Shown piece after piece: positions 6,709 to 14,066 of a DNA stretch of 14,066 nt. The translations under genes and the position numbers were made by a program. This DNA comes from Bacteriovorax stolpii (GTDB taxonomy: Bacteria > Bdellovibrionota > Bacteriovoracia > Bacteriovoracales > Bacteriovoracaceae): assembly GCA_945862475.1 (NCBI GenBank), contig CAMAYW010000018.1, positions 1 through 14,066 on the forward strand, written 5' to 3'. Below the pieces are notes generated by a model. The model searched no databases. It was given only the letters and a program-made list of their open reading frames with translations, and had not been told where the DNA came from. How positions within the stretch are numbered: position 1 is the stretch's first letter; each line of letters starts with the position of its first letter.

Positions 6709-8175
6709 ATGGGTTCTGAGCAAAGAAATGCACTTATTGCGGTTGTTTTATCTGGTTTAATCCTTTTTGGTTGGCAATATTATTTTGCTGCCCCTAAGGC
6801 CCCAACGGCTGCCCCTGTAGGACCAACTGCCACTGAGGTTTCAAGTTCAACTCCTTCTCAAGCGACTGGCACACCAGTCCCAGCAGCTGCCCCTATAGAG
6901 GCGGTCGTTACAGAAGAGTTTAATTTGGCCGGAGCTGGAGTAGGTTTAACTTTTGATTCTTTTCTTTCTGTCAAAAATTTTGAAAATACTCAAGCTGCTT
7001 TTAATTTCAAAGATACCGTTAATAATCAATCTCCTATGAAAATAGAGTTTGATTTTGGGTCAGGTTTCCAATCTATAGCTTTTTCTAAAACAGCGGATAA
7101 TAAGTTCTTTAATGCCTCCAATGATCTGACAGTCTTAACCACTGTTTCTGATAAAGGTGTGATGAATTTCAATGCCACGTCTTCAAAACCTTTTAAATAT
7201 CGCTTCATTTTTAAAACCGAAGATAAAAAATTAGAAAACGGACAACAGAGAGTTTTCGCTTGGTTTACGGATGAGTTGACTCACGCAACGATAGGCGAGG
7301 AAGAGTCTGGAGATCGTGGAATAAAGTGGGGGGGGATTGATTTTAACTATCATCTTTTTGCTGCTTATTTTGATAAGCCACAAGATCTTCTTTTTAAGTC
7401 AGCAGTGGATAGTACTTTCACTATGTTTTCAAATAAATCCACTAATCAAATGAATTATTCATTGGTTTTTGTGAAGAAAGAATACAACTACCTTTCAAGC
7501 CTTGGGCACAATCTTAATAACTCTGTAGACTTTGGTATTTGGGGATTTTTTGCTGTCTGGATCTTAAAGGGACTTCAATTCTTTCACACCTTCGTAAGTA
7601 ATTATGGAGTTTGCATTATTCTTCTTACTCTTTTAGTAAGACTTATTACCTTTCCTTTACAGTATAAATCTTTTGTTTCAATGAAAAAGCTTCAGGTTAT
7701 TCAACCTGAGCTCACAAAGATTCGTGAAAAATTTAAAGATGATCCTCAAAGAATGCAAAAAGAGAGTATGGATTTATTCAAAAAATCCGGTGCTAATCCA
7801 CTTGGTGGGTGTCTTCCGCTTCTTTTACAGATGCCAGTCTTCTTTGCTTTTTATAAAGTACTTCACTCTGCCGTTGAACTTGTAGGTGCTCCTTTTGTTC
7901 TCTGGATTGGCGATCTTTCAAATAAAGATCCCTACTATGTGCTTCCGGTTCTTATGACAATAGCGATGTTTCTCCAGCAAAAAATGACTCCGAATACGAT
8001 CACAGATCCTGTTCAGAAAAAAGTCATGACTTTCATGCCACTTATTTTTGGTTTCATTATGAAGGATCTTCCTTCTGGTTTATCTCTTTATATTTTTGTT
8101 TCAACTTTGTTTGGAATTATTCAGCAAACTTTAGTGTTTAATTCTAAGTCGAGTAGTGCACCTGTTGTTGTATGA
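6709..8175 (+). CDS. yidC: Membrane protein insertase YidC (long, Gram-negative form)
   Basis: Inner-membrane insertase and chaperone acting alone or with SecYEG. An N-terminal transmembrane anchor (about residues 7-27) is followed by a Pro/Ala/Thr-rich linker (about 28-65) and a periplasmic beta domain to about 265, the form seen in Gram-negative bacteria. The conserved 60-kDa inner-membrane-protein core covers about 275-480. Arg311 in LLVRLITFPL is the conserved groove arginine, followed by the cytoplasmic hairpin MKKLQVIQPELTKIREKF and GGCLPLLLQMPVFFAFYKVL. At 488 residues it is shorter than E. coli YidC, mostly in the periplasmic domain, and lacks a basic C-terminal tail. The ATG at 6709 has GGAG at 6698-6701. 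The stop overlaps mnmE by ATGA, and no jag gene lies between. Confidence 0.97.
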   Translation: MGSEQRNALIAVVLSGLILFGWQYYFAAPKAPTAAPVGPTATEVSSSTPSQATGTPVPAAAPIEAVVTEEFNLAGAGVGLTFDSFLSVKNFENTQAAFNFKDTVNNQSPMKIEFDFGSGFQSIAFSKTADNKFFNASNDLTVLTTVSDKGVMNFNATSSKPFKYRFIFKTEDKKLENGQQRVFAWFTDELTHATIGEEESGDRGIKWGGIDFNYHLFAAYFDKPQDLLFKSAVDSTFTMFSNKSTNQMNYSLVFVKKEYNYLSSLGHNLNNSVDFGIWGFFAVWILKGLQFFHTFVSNYGVCIILLTLLVRLITFPLQYKSFVSMKKLQVIQPELTKIREKFKDDPQRMQKESMDLFKKSGANPLGGCLPLLLQMPVFFAFYKVLHSAVELVGAPFVLWIGDLSNKDPYYVLPVLMTIAMFLQQKMTPNTITDPVQKKVMTFMPLIFGFIMKDLPSGLSLYIFVSTLFGIIQQTLVFNSKSSSAPVVV

Positions 8176-9545
8176 AGTTTCTTTATTCGGATGGGCCGAT
8201 CATTGCTTGTAGCACAGGTACCAATACCAATGCGGCGATGGCGGTCATCCGAATATCTGGTTTCAAATCCCTCCATCAATTTAAAGACTTTTTTACAAAA
8301 GACCTTACTGGTCCTATAGAACCAAGAAAAGTTTATTACACTTCATTGGTCCTACAGGGGCAATTTATTGATGATGTTTGTTTGACCTATTTTGAGGCGC
8401 CAAAAAGTTATAATGGTGAAAATATCCTTGAACTTTCTGTTCACGGGAATGTGCTTAACGTGGAGAGGATTTTAGGTCTTTTTCAGAGCTATGCTGACTG
8501 CCGCTCTGCTGGAGCAGGAGAGTTTACCTATAGAGCGCTGAAAAACAAAAAACTCGATCTTTCTCAGGTTGAGGGCCTAGATCTCTTTTTAAACGCTCAA
8601 TCCACCTATGCTCTTGATCAAGGACTCTCGCTTTTGAGCGGAAACCTTCACGAATATTATCTAGAGCTTTATGACCTTTTTCTTGTTCATAAATCTTCTT
8701 TAGAGTTATCCATAGATTTTTCTGACGACATCGGCGAAGAGGCAGCGAAAGACTACTATCTTAAAAGTCTCCAGCAATTTACTGATAAATTTTCATCTCT
8801 GGTTAAAAGAGTTGGTCCTATGGGACCAAACCTTATACAGCCGGAAATCGTACTTGCAGGTTTACCAAATTCGGGAAAGAGTTCCCTTTTTAATTTTCTT
8901 CTCTCTGAGGAGAGGGCGATTGTTTCTTCACGCGCAGGTACTACTCGGGACTTCTTATCCGAATATTATGAAATTGAAGGTGTTAAATACAAATTAGTTG
9001 ATACAGCTGGAATTAGGGATTCGCTTGATGATATTGAAGCGGAGGGAATTAAGCGCAGCAAATCTAAGCTTCATAGCGGGTTTTTTAAAATCCTTCTTGT
9101 TAATCCTCTTGAAATTGACGATGGTCTTCATAATCTTCTACAAAACAATTTTGATTTAATCATATTTACCCATAATGATCTTCCTGGGTTTGAGGCTGCC
9201 AGAGAGAGATTGATTTCAATTTATCCTTATCTTGGTTCTATAGGGGCGATTAATCTCTTAGAAGTTTCTCGAGCATGGGAGTTAGAATTAAAAGCACTGG
9301 TAAATAAAAAATACTTATACAGCATCGCCGATAAACCAATTTTATTGGAAAGACATAAGAGTCTGATTTTACAAGCGGGTATCGTTCTTTCCAGATATCA
9401 ATCACTTGCAACTTCTGAGTCAGATGTCGCCATTTTGTCCCATGAATTAAATACCTTGGGTTCTTGTCTTTCAGAAATACTGGGTATAGTTTCGCCGGAT
9501 CAAGTTTTGAATTCTATTTTTTCAAACTTTTGTATTGGAAAATAG
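8172..9545 (+). CDS. mnmE: tRNA modification GTPase MnmE (TrmE)
   Basis: GTPase that, with MnmG, builds the (carboxymethyl)aminomethyl group on wobble uridine U34 of several tRNAs. The 457-residue length is normal. An N-terminal folate-binding domain (about 1-120) is followed by a helical domain interrupted by a G domain: P-loop GLPNSGKS (about 230-237), GTTRD (256-260), DTAGIRDS (277-284). The C-terminal FCIGK carries the catalytic-region Cys. Two departures stand out. The N-terminal loop reads STGTNTNAAMAVIRISG instead of the usual PPGxGGIxxIRISG. The guanine-specificity NKxD motif reads THND at about 333-336. The ATG at 8172 overlaps the yidC stop by 4 nt. A parS palindrome follows 4 nt after the stop, and its partner mnmG comes next. 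Confidence 0.96.
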   Translation: MKFLYSDGPIIACSTGTNTNAAMAVIRISGFKSLHQFKDFFTKDLTGPIEPRKVYYTSLVLQGQFIDDVCLTYFEAPKSYNGENILELSVHGNVLNVERILGLFQSYADCRSAGAGEFTYRALKNKKLDLSQVEGLDLFLNAQSTYALDQGLSLLSGNLHEYYLELYDLFLVHKSSLELSIDFSDDIGEEAAKDYYLKSLQQFTDKFSSLVKRVGPMGPNLIQPEIVLAGLPNSGKSSLFNFLLSEERAIVSSRAGTTRDFLSEYYEIEGVKYKLVDTAGIRDSLDDIEAEGIKRSKSKLHSGFFKILLVNPLEIDDGLHNLLQNNFDLIIFTHNDLPGFEAARERLISIYPYLGSIGAINLLEVSRAWELELKALVNKKYLYSIADKPILLERHKSLILQAGIVLSRYQSLATSESDVAILSHELNTLGSCLSEILGIVSPDQVLNSIFSNFCIGK

Positions 9546-9548
9546 AAT

Positions 9549-9564
9549 TGTTCCACGTGGAACA
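9549..9564. other. parS: parS site 1 (ParB-binding centromere), mnmE-mnmG gap
   Basis: TGTTCCACGTGGAACA is a perfect 16-bp palindrome of the parS type (consensus TGTTNCACGTGNAACA). Symmetry extends to 22 bp over 9546-9567. It fills most of the 34-nt gap between mnmE and mnmG, upstream of the AGGA ribosome-binding site of mnmG. An identical core occurs at 12011-12026, and parA/parB lie 2.5 kb downstream. Bound ParB might also dampen read-through into mnmG; that is inference. Confidence 0.95.
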
Positions 9565-9579
9565 ATTTAGGATTAACAC

Positions 9580-11424
9580 ATGAAGATCTTCGACATTTTG
9601 GTTGTTGGTGGTGGCCATGCTGGCGTAGAGGCTGCATTTATAGCAAGTCAGTTCCAGCTTGAGGTGGGAATTGTTACGATGCCTGGGATTCCGCTTGGAT
9701 CCGCTCCTTGTAATCCTTCTGTTGGCGGCGTTGGTAAGGGTCAAGTTGTAAGGGAGATAGATGCCCTCGGTGGCGCCATGGGTTTTCTGGCCGATAAAGC
9801 CGGGATTCAGTTTCGCACACTCAATGACTCAAAAGGGTTTGCTGTTCAGTCTTCGCGAGTTCAGATTGATAAAGAAAAGTATTCAGTTGAAGCTGAGAAT
9901 TTAATTTCCTTGATTCCCAATATTACCGTCATAAGAGAAAAGGTTTTGTCGATTTCCAAGAATGACCTTTTTGAAGTGACTGGTGAGAATAAGTACTTTT
10001 CGAAAAAAGTAATTATGACCGTGGGAACATTCCTGAACGGTAAGCTTCACACAGGGAGCGAGTCCACTGCTGGGGGAAGAGTTGGGTGTGATCGCTCCGG
10101 TAGCCTTGGCGAAATATTCTCCCAGATCAAGACGCAGTCCCAGAGATTCAAGACCGGTACACCGCCCAGGCTTGATAAGGCGACTATTGATTACTCAAAA
10201 CTTGAAGAGCAGCCTTCAGACTCAGCAGTTAGAAACTTTCACTGTCTTCATAATCCATTTCATCGCTTTTCTAATCAGGTTTCCTGCTATCTTGCGAGGA
10301 CAAATCAAAACACGATGGAGATTATTCGCTCAAATAAAGAGCGCAGCCCGATGTTTAATGGACAAATTAAGGGAACCGGGGCTCGATATTGTCCCTCCAT
10401 TGAAGATAAGGCTTTTAGATATCCTGAAAAAAGCGTTCACCACGTCTTTATTGAACCAGAGGGGCTAGAGCTCAATACCGTCTATCCGTCTGGTATCTCC
10501 TCATCTCTCCCAAAAGATGTTCAAAAAGAGTACGTGCAATCCATTGAAGGCCTAGAGATTTCTGAAATTCTGGTTTATGGATATGCAGTGGAATACGACG
10601 TGGTGGATACAACCGAGCTAGGGTTGACCCTGGAGCACCAGATTGTTTCTGGTTTATACTTTGCGGGACAAGTAAACGGGACATCGGGCTATGAAGAAGC
10701 CGCGGGCCAGGGTTTAATTGCTGGTGCAAACGCTGCCCTTAATACTTTGTGCCTAGATCCACTAATCTTGAGTAGGCACGAGTCCTATATTGGTGTCATG
10801 ATCGAGGACCTCACCTCAAATACAAGGGATGAGCCCTACAGATTATTTACTGCAAGGTCCGAAAATAGACTTTATCTAAGAGAAGATAACACATTATTAA
10901 GAATGTTCCCTTACAGAGCGAAGTTTCTCCTTAATTTAAGTCTTGATCAGTATCTTGAAAGATTCTGTGAAAACCATGAGATTCTTTCTGATTTTTGTGA
11001 CAACACAATGATCTCTGAGAAATCAGAGCTATTGGTAGAGTTTTCGGGAGAAGGTGAGCTTCAAAAACTAATTAAGAGAATGAGTGTTTCGGAATTATTA
11101 AAACAGGCGTGGTTAAATCCTATAACGACCCTTGAAAAGATACTTTCTCACTATGGAATACGCATCGACTATGACCTTGTTCGTGCTGTGGCCGTATCTA
11201 AAAAATATGACGGCTATATTAAGAGATCCAGTGATCAACAAGAAAAGCTAAAGAAAATGGATGGGACGAGGATAGACTGGGAGGCGATTGTCGCCTCGGG
11301 GAATATATCATTTGAGTGCAAGCAGAGAATTACTCGCATACGACCTGAAACATTTGGGCAATTGAAGCTCATTGATGGAATACGACCTGCAACTTTGGCA
11401 GTTGTTGCTTCAAGGGCCCTGTAA
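9580..11424 (+). CDS. mnmG: tRNA uridine-5-carboxymethylaminomethyl synthesis enzyme MnmG (GidA)
   Basis: FAD-dependent partner of MnmE in modifying wobble U34 of tRNA. The 614 residues fit the family (about 620-630). The Rossmann fold opens the protein with ILVVGGGHAGVEAA (about residues 6-19). The first signature CNPSVGGVGKGQVVREIDALGG lies around 44-65. The conserved Cys is in GARYCPSIEDKAFRYPEK, and the second signature GLYFAGQVNGTSGYEEAAGQG precedes the helical C-terminal tRNA/MnmE-binding domain. The ATG at 9580 has AGGA at 9569-9572 with a 7-nt spacer. Its TAA shares one base with the rsmG ATG (TAATG at 11422-11426). The mnmE-mnmG adjacency joins both subunits of one enzyme. Confidence 0.98.
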   Translation: MKIFDILVVGGGHAGVEAAFIASQFQLEVGIVTMPGIPLGSAPCNPSVGGVGKGQVVREIDALGGAMGFLADKAGIQFRTLNDSKGFAVQSSRVQIDKEKYSVEAENLISLIPNITVIREKVLSISKNDLFEVTGENKYFSKKVIMTVGTFLNGKLHTGSESTAGGRVGCDRSGSLGEIFSQIKTQSQRFKTGTPPRLDKATIDYSKLEEQPSDSAVRNFHCLHNPFHRFSNQVSCYLARTNQNTMEIIRSNKERSPMFNGQIKGTGARYCPSIEDKAFRYPEKSVHHVFIEPEGLELNTVYPSGISSSLPKDVQKEYVQSIEGLEISEILVYGYAVEYDVVDTTELGLTLEHQIVSGLYFAGQVNGTSGYEEAAGQGLIAGANAALNTLCLDPLILSRHESYIGVMIEDLTSNTRDEPYRLFTARSENRLYLREDNTLLRMFPYRAKFLLNLSLDQYLERFCENHEILSDFCDNTMISEKSELLVEFSGEGELQKLIKRMSVSELLKQAWLNPITTLEKILSHYGIRIDYDLVRAVAVSKKYDGYIKRSSDQQEKLKKMDGTRIDWEAIVASGNISFECKQRITRIRPETFGQLKLIDGIRPATLAVVASRAL

Positions 11425-12062
11425 TGCTGGATTTTTCAATAAAATATCTTCATGTTTTAAAAACAAAACTAGCTGGATTGAATCTAACGAATATTTTAGA
11501 TCCTGATGAATTTTATCATAAGCAGATTCTTGATTCTATTCATCCCTATCTCCAGTCTAAGCTCTTTCAGTCCCATGTTCAAAAAAAAGGGGTTGTTGTA
11601 GATGTTGGGTTTGGTGGTGGTTTTCCGATTCTTCCCTTGGCGAAGCTTCTCCCTGATGTTCGATTTGTTGGGGTAGAGAGCAAGAGAAAAAAAGCAGATG
11701 CTGTAACTCTGATCGCTGAAGAGTTGGGATTAAAAAATGTGAAACTCGTTCACTCACGTCTAGAAGATTTTCTCTTTGATCGACCAGCCACTATCACATT
11801 TAAGGCGGTGGGAACAGCAATGGATTACTTGCCTGCCATTCATCATACCGTGAGTGATCTTTCGGTCTTCCTTTATAAGGGGCCTAACTTTATGGAGTTA
11901 GAAGGAAAAGATTTACCAAAGCTTCAAAAAGACTGGAAGTTACTGGAAAATCAAGAAATTAGCGTGCCTGGAACGCAGCAGCGATTTTTGGTTTCCTTTC
12001 AGTCTGTAAATGTTCCACGTGGAACAGCTAATTCACTTGTCAAACTCTCAGATTTTCTTTAA
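11424..12062 (+). CDS. rsmG: 16S rRNA (guanine-527-N7)-methyltransferase RsmG (GidB)
   Basis: SAM-dependent enzyme that methylates N7 of G527 in 16S rRNA. The 212-residue length is normal. Visible are the N-terminal HKQILDSIHPYL region (about 32-43), the SAM-binding VVVDVGFGGGFPILPLA (about 57-73) with VGVESKRKKADAV (about 82-94), and an ITFKAVG strand (about 124-130) where relatives usually have an Arg. The start overlaps the mnmG stop by one base and has no clear ribosome-binding site of its own, so translation is coupled. Codons for NVPRGTA near the C-terminus (residues 196-202) contain a complete parS palindrome at 12011-12026, so this tail is under double constraint. parA follows after 37 nt. 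Confidence 0.96.
   Translation: MLDFSIKYLHVLKTKLAGLNLTNILDPDEFYHKQILDSIHPYLQSKLFQSHVQKKGVVVDVGFGGGFPILPLAKLLPDVRFVGVESKRKKADAVTLIAEELGLKNVKLVHSRLEDFLFDRPATITFKAVGTAMDYLPAIHHTVSDLSVFLYKGPNFMELEGKDLPKLQKDWKLLENQEISVPGTQQRFLVSFQSVNVPRGTANSLVKLSDFL
12011..12026. other. parS: parS site 2, inside rsmG coding sequence
   Basis: TGTTCCACGTGGAACA is identical in all 16 bases to the site at 9549-9564, but here the flanks are not symmetrical. It is embedded in the last 17 codons of rsmG, encoding NVPRGTA, 74 bp before the parA start. Its position lets ParB nucleate beside the parAB promoter region. Confidence 0.95.
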
Positions 12063-12099
12063 AAATAGAGCTCTCAAAACACTCATCGCGAGGATCTAA

Positions 12100-12942
12100 A
12101 TGGCTAAAATCATTGCAATCGCAAATCAAAAAGGTGGAGTAGGAAAGACAACTACTTCTGTGAATTTAAGTGCTTGCCTCGCCGCGGCAGAAAAAAGAAC
12201 ACTTCTTATTGATTTGGATCCACAGGGGAACGCTAGTTCTTGCCTCGGGATTGAAAAAGAAACCTTCGCTAAGTCGAATGTTTACCACGCACTCATTAAT
12301 GAAGAAAATTTTGAAAACTGTATCTATAAGACGGAGCTTCCGCTTTTAGATTTGTGTCCATCTAACAATGATCTAGTTGGGGCCGAGCTCGAATTGGTTC
12401 ATATGTTTGCTCGTGAATCAAAATTAAAAGTTGCACTTGAGGCAATTCAAAATAAATATGACTACATTATTATTGATTGTGCACCTTCATTGAACTTATT
12501 AACGGTGAACGCATTTACCGCAGCTCACTCTTACTTGGTTCCGATGCAGACAGAATATTTAGCAATGGAAGGGTTATCTCAACTCCTAAATACTGTCCGT
12601 CTTATTAGGGCTTCTCTCAATCCAAAGCTGACTCTCGAGGGTATTCTCTTAACGATGTATGATTCGAGAAATAATCTATGTAAACTTGTGGCGAATGATC
12701 TCATGACCCACTTCAAGGACGACATACTAAAATCAATCATTCCTAGAAATGTTAAGCTCTCTGAATGTACATCATTCGGTAAGCCCATCATTCTTTACGA
12801 TATAACTTCAAAGGGAAGTGAAGCATATCTATCATTGGCGAGAGAAATTATTTTAAAGTCTGAAAAAAGACCAGATTCGCCACAGGTAAAAATGCCTTTA
12901 AGTCAGATCCCTAAATTTGAAGATTATCAAGTTCAGCCATAG
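12100..12942 (+). CDS. parA: Chromosome-partitioning ATPase ParA (Soj family)
   Basis: Deviant Walker ATPase that binds DNA non-specifically as an ATP dimer and moves ParB-parS complexes. The 280 residues begin MAKIIAIANQKGGVGKTT (deviant Walker A with the signature Lys, about residues 11-18). The A' motif LIDLDPQGNAS (about 37-47) and Walker B YIIIDCAPSLN (about 122-132) follow, then PRNVKLSECTSFGKPI, which is typical of Soj. The N-terminus is short, without the HTH domain of plasmid ParA regulators, so this is the chromosomal type. The ATG at 12100 has GAGGA at 12090-12094. The stop overlaps the AGGAG ribosome-binding site of parB, which follows after 11 nt. The C-terminal 30 residues are a Pro/Lys-rich tail. 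Confidence 0.97.
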   Translation: MAKIIAIANQKGGVGKTTTSVNLSACLAAAEKRTLLIDLDPQGNASSCLGIEKETFAKSNVYHALINEENFENCIYKTELPLLDLCPSNNDLVGAELELVHMFARESKLKVALEAIQNKYDYIIIDCAPSLNLLTVNAFTAAHSYLVPMQTEYLAMEGLSQLLNTVRLIRASLNPKLTLEGILLTMYDSRNNLCKLVANDLMTHFKDDILKSIIPRNVKLSECTSFGKPIILYDITSKGSEAYLSLAREIILKSEKRPDSPQVKMPLSQIPKFEDYQVQP

Positions 12943-12953
12943 GAGTAATCATT

Positions 12954-13859
12954 ATGCAAAAAAATAAACCACAACTTGGCAGAGGTATGGCAGCACTTCT
13001 AGGAAACAGTCCTGGTGTCTTTGGAGATGCTCCTGAAAGAAATGCCCCTATAGAACCAAAAAGAGAAGTTCAGATTGATAATCAACCTTTGTTAGTTGAT
13101 TTGGAAAAGATTGAAGTTAACAGAGATCAACCAAGAAAAATCTTTAAAGAGAAAGACCTAATTGAGCTTTCTGATTCGATTAAAGAAAATGGAATTATCC
13201 AACCAATAATCGTTGTGGAAAAAGAAGGGAAATTCGAGATCGTGGCGGGAGAGCGCAGATACCGTGCCTCAAAACTTGCTGGCCTCAATAAAGTGCCGGT
13301 GATCATCAAGCGCGCGACTAAAAAAGATGTCCTTGTGATGTCGATCATTGAAAACGTCCAGCGTTCAGACTTGAATTGCGTTGAGGAAGCTCTTGCTTAT
13401 TTCCAGCTCATGAACGAATTTAAACTTACTCAAGAAGAAGTAGCGAAAAAAATTGGGAAAGAGCGCTCAACTATTGCGAACTTCCTTAGAATTTTAAAAC
13501 TTCCTAAAGAAGTGATCGTATCCCTTCAAAAAGATCTCTTGTCATTTGGCCATGCCAAAATTCTTGGTGGTATGAGTGATGATGAAGTCGTTAAGCGATT
13601 GGCCAATGAAGTGATCGCCAACGGCCTATCAGTTCGAGAGCTTGAAGACTTGGCTAAAAAGTCTAAAAAAATAGTAAAACCTGTCTCAAGCAATAATAAA
13701 TTTATAGCTGAGCAATATGGCCAACTAAAAAATAAACTAGAACAAAAAACAGGCTACCACTTTGATGTGAAGCCAAAAAAGAATGGAGCTGGAGAAATTA
13801 CTATCAAATTTAGCAACGAAGCTGAATTTAATGATATATTTTCTTATCTCATGAAATAA
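12954..13859 (+). CDS. parB: Chromosome-partitioning protein ParB (Spo0J family)
   Basis: CTP-dependent DNA clamp that loads at parS and spreads to form the partition complex. The 301 residues carry the N-terminal ParA-stimulating peptide QLGRGMAALLG (about 7-17). The CTP-binding domain has GERRYRA (about 99-105) and IIENVQRSDLN (about 131-141). The helix-turn-helix at about 158-183 (LTQEEVAKKIGKERSTIANFLR) reads parS. A linker and a C-terminal dimerisation domain (about 240-301) complete the normal architecture. The ATG at 12954 has AGGAG at 12941-12945 overlapping the parA stop. Its targets are probably the two identical palindromes at 9549-9564 and 12011-12026. A bactofilin gene begins 19 nt after its stop. 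Confidence 0.97.
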   Translation: MQKNKPQLGRGMAALLGNSPGVFGDAPERNAPIEPKREVQIDNQPLLVDLEKIEVNRDQPRKIFKEKDLIELSDSIKENGIIQPIIVVEKEGKFEIVAGERRYRASKLAGLNKVPVIIKRATKKDVLVMSIIENVQRSDLNCVEEALAYFQLMNEFKLTQEEVAKKIGKERSTIANFLRILKLPKEVIVSLQKDLLSFGHAKILGGMSDDEVVKRLANEVIANGLSVRELEDLAKKSKKIVKPVSSNNKFIAEQYGQLKNKLEQKTGYHFDVKPKKNGAGEITIKFSNEAEFNDIFSYLMK

Positions 13860-13867
13860 TCGCCATC

Positions 13868-13871
13868 GGAG
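13868..13871 (+). promoter_or_regulatory. Ribosome-binding site fixing the TTG start of the bactofilin
   Basis: GGAG lies 7 nt before TTG at 13879. It is the only Shine-Dalgarno-like motif in the short gap after parB, and no in-frame ATG exists nearby, so it supports a TTG start. Confidence 0.6.
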
Positions 13872-13878
13872 CGGCAAT

Positions 13879-14066
13879 TTGGCAAAGAAAAATGATATTT
13901 GCGCCATCATCGAAGAGGGATGCAAATTTGAAGGAAACCTTTCATTCAGCGGTACAGTCCGTATCGCTGGATACGTCAATGGAAGTATTTTTTCAAATGA
14001 CACACTGATTATTTCAGAGGGTGCTGTCATTAACGCCGATATTAACGCAAATATTGTTATCATCTC
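13879..14066 (+). CDS. Bactofilin, N-terminal part (truncated by window edge)
   Basis: Start of a polymer-forming cytoskeletal protein; 62 codons are visible before the window ends. After a short basic head (MAKKND) the reading frame gives KFEGNLSFSGTVRIAGYVNG, then SIFSNDTLIISEGAVINADI. This is the beta-helix repeat pattern of bactofilins (G-x-l-x-f-G-x-l-r-i-x-G-x-x-x-G, then an acidic-Gly-Ala-x-V-x-A-x-I turn). The TTG at 13879 is the likely start, with GGAG at 13868-13871 and a 7-nt spacer; the nearby ATG at 13892 is out of frame. It lies 19 nt after parB with no terminator, so it is probably co-transcribed with parAB. In Myxococcus, bactofilins scaffold the ParABS machinery at the poles, which suggests a role here; that is inference. 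Confidence 0.88.
   Translation, partial: MAKKNDICAIIEEGCKFEGNLSFSGTVRIAGYVNGSIFSNDTLIISEGAVINADINANIVII

Noticed and set aside
8708..8716. TTATCCATA in mnmE as a DnaA box
   Set aside because: It is an isolated 8/9 match inside a coding region far from other boxes; such matches are expected by chance in AT-rich DNA.
10082..10468. 128-codon plus-strand frame inside mnmG
   Set aside because: It is an out-of-frame shadow of a strongly conserved MnmG region, has no ribosome-binding site, and its product resembles no family.
13737..14063. 108-codon minus-strand frame across the parB end and bactofilin start
   Set aside because: It is antisense to two recognisable coding regions and shows no recognisable domain.

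Overview
This window is a replication-origin and chromosome-segregation locus from an AT-rich, Gram-negative-type bacterium. The gene set looks like the deltaproteobacterial/Bdellovibrionota lineage, possibly a Bacteriovorax/Halobacteriovorax-like predator. That placement is inferred from gene order, AT richness, the long-form YidC and a bactofilin directly after parB. The sequence itself does not prove the taxon.

Layout: two gene blocks diverge from the gap at 5766-5959. The leftward (minus-strand) block is dnaA, a terminator, a non-coding gap of about 500 bp, then dnaN, recF and gyrB; gyrB runs off the left edge. The rightward (plus-strand) block is rpmH, rnpA, yidD, yidC, mnmE, mnmG, rsmG, parA, parB and the 5' end of a bactofilin gene cut by the right edge. 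Genes in the right block are tightly packed: rnpA/yidD and yidC/mnmE overlap by ATGA, and mnmG/rsmG overlap by one base in TAATG. If the origin lies in either gap near dnaA, nearly all genes point away from it, co-directional with the replication forks.

The left block supplies the initiator (DnaA), the sliding clamp (DnaN), the gap-repair loader (RecF) and gyrase. The right block supplies ribosome and RNase P parts, membrane insertion (YidD/YidC), tRNA wobble-uridine modification (MnmE/MnmG), 16S rRNA methylation (RsmG) and a complete ParABS system. Two identical 16-bp parS palindromes are present: one between mnmE and mnmG (9549-9564) and one inside the rsmG coding sequence (12011-12026). 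The bactofilin start after parB suggests that a cytoskeletal scaffold is linked to segregation.

Most of the window is conserved housekeeping. The features most worth a second look are the dnaN-dnaA gap as candidate oriC, a strong ribosome-binding site feeding an 8-codon mini-ORF upstream of dnaN, three TTATCCAC motifs phased in the 5' part of gyrB, an extra ~50 residues at the N-terminus of DnaA, the parS site embedded in rsmG, degenerate MnmE motifs, and the parB-bactofilin linkage. I see no mobile elements, CRISPR arrays, tRNAs or rRNAs.
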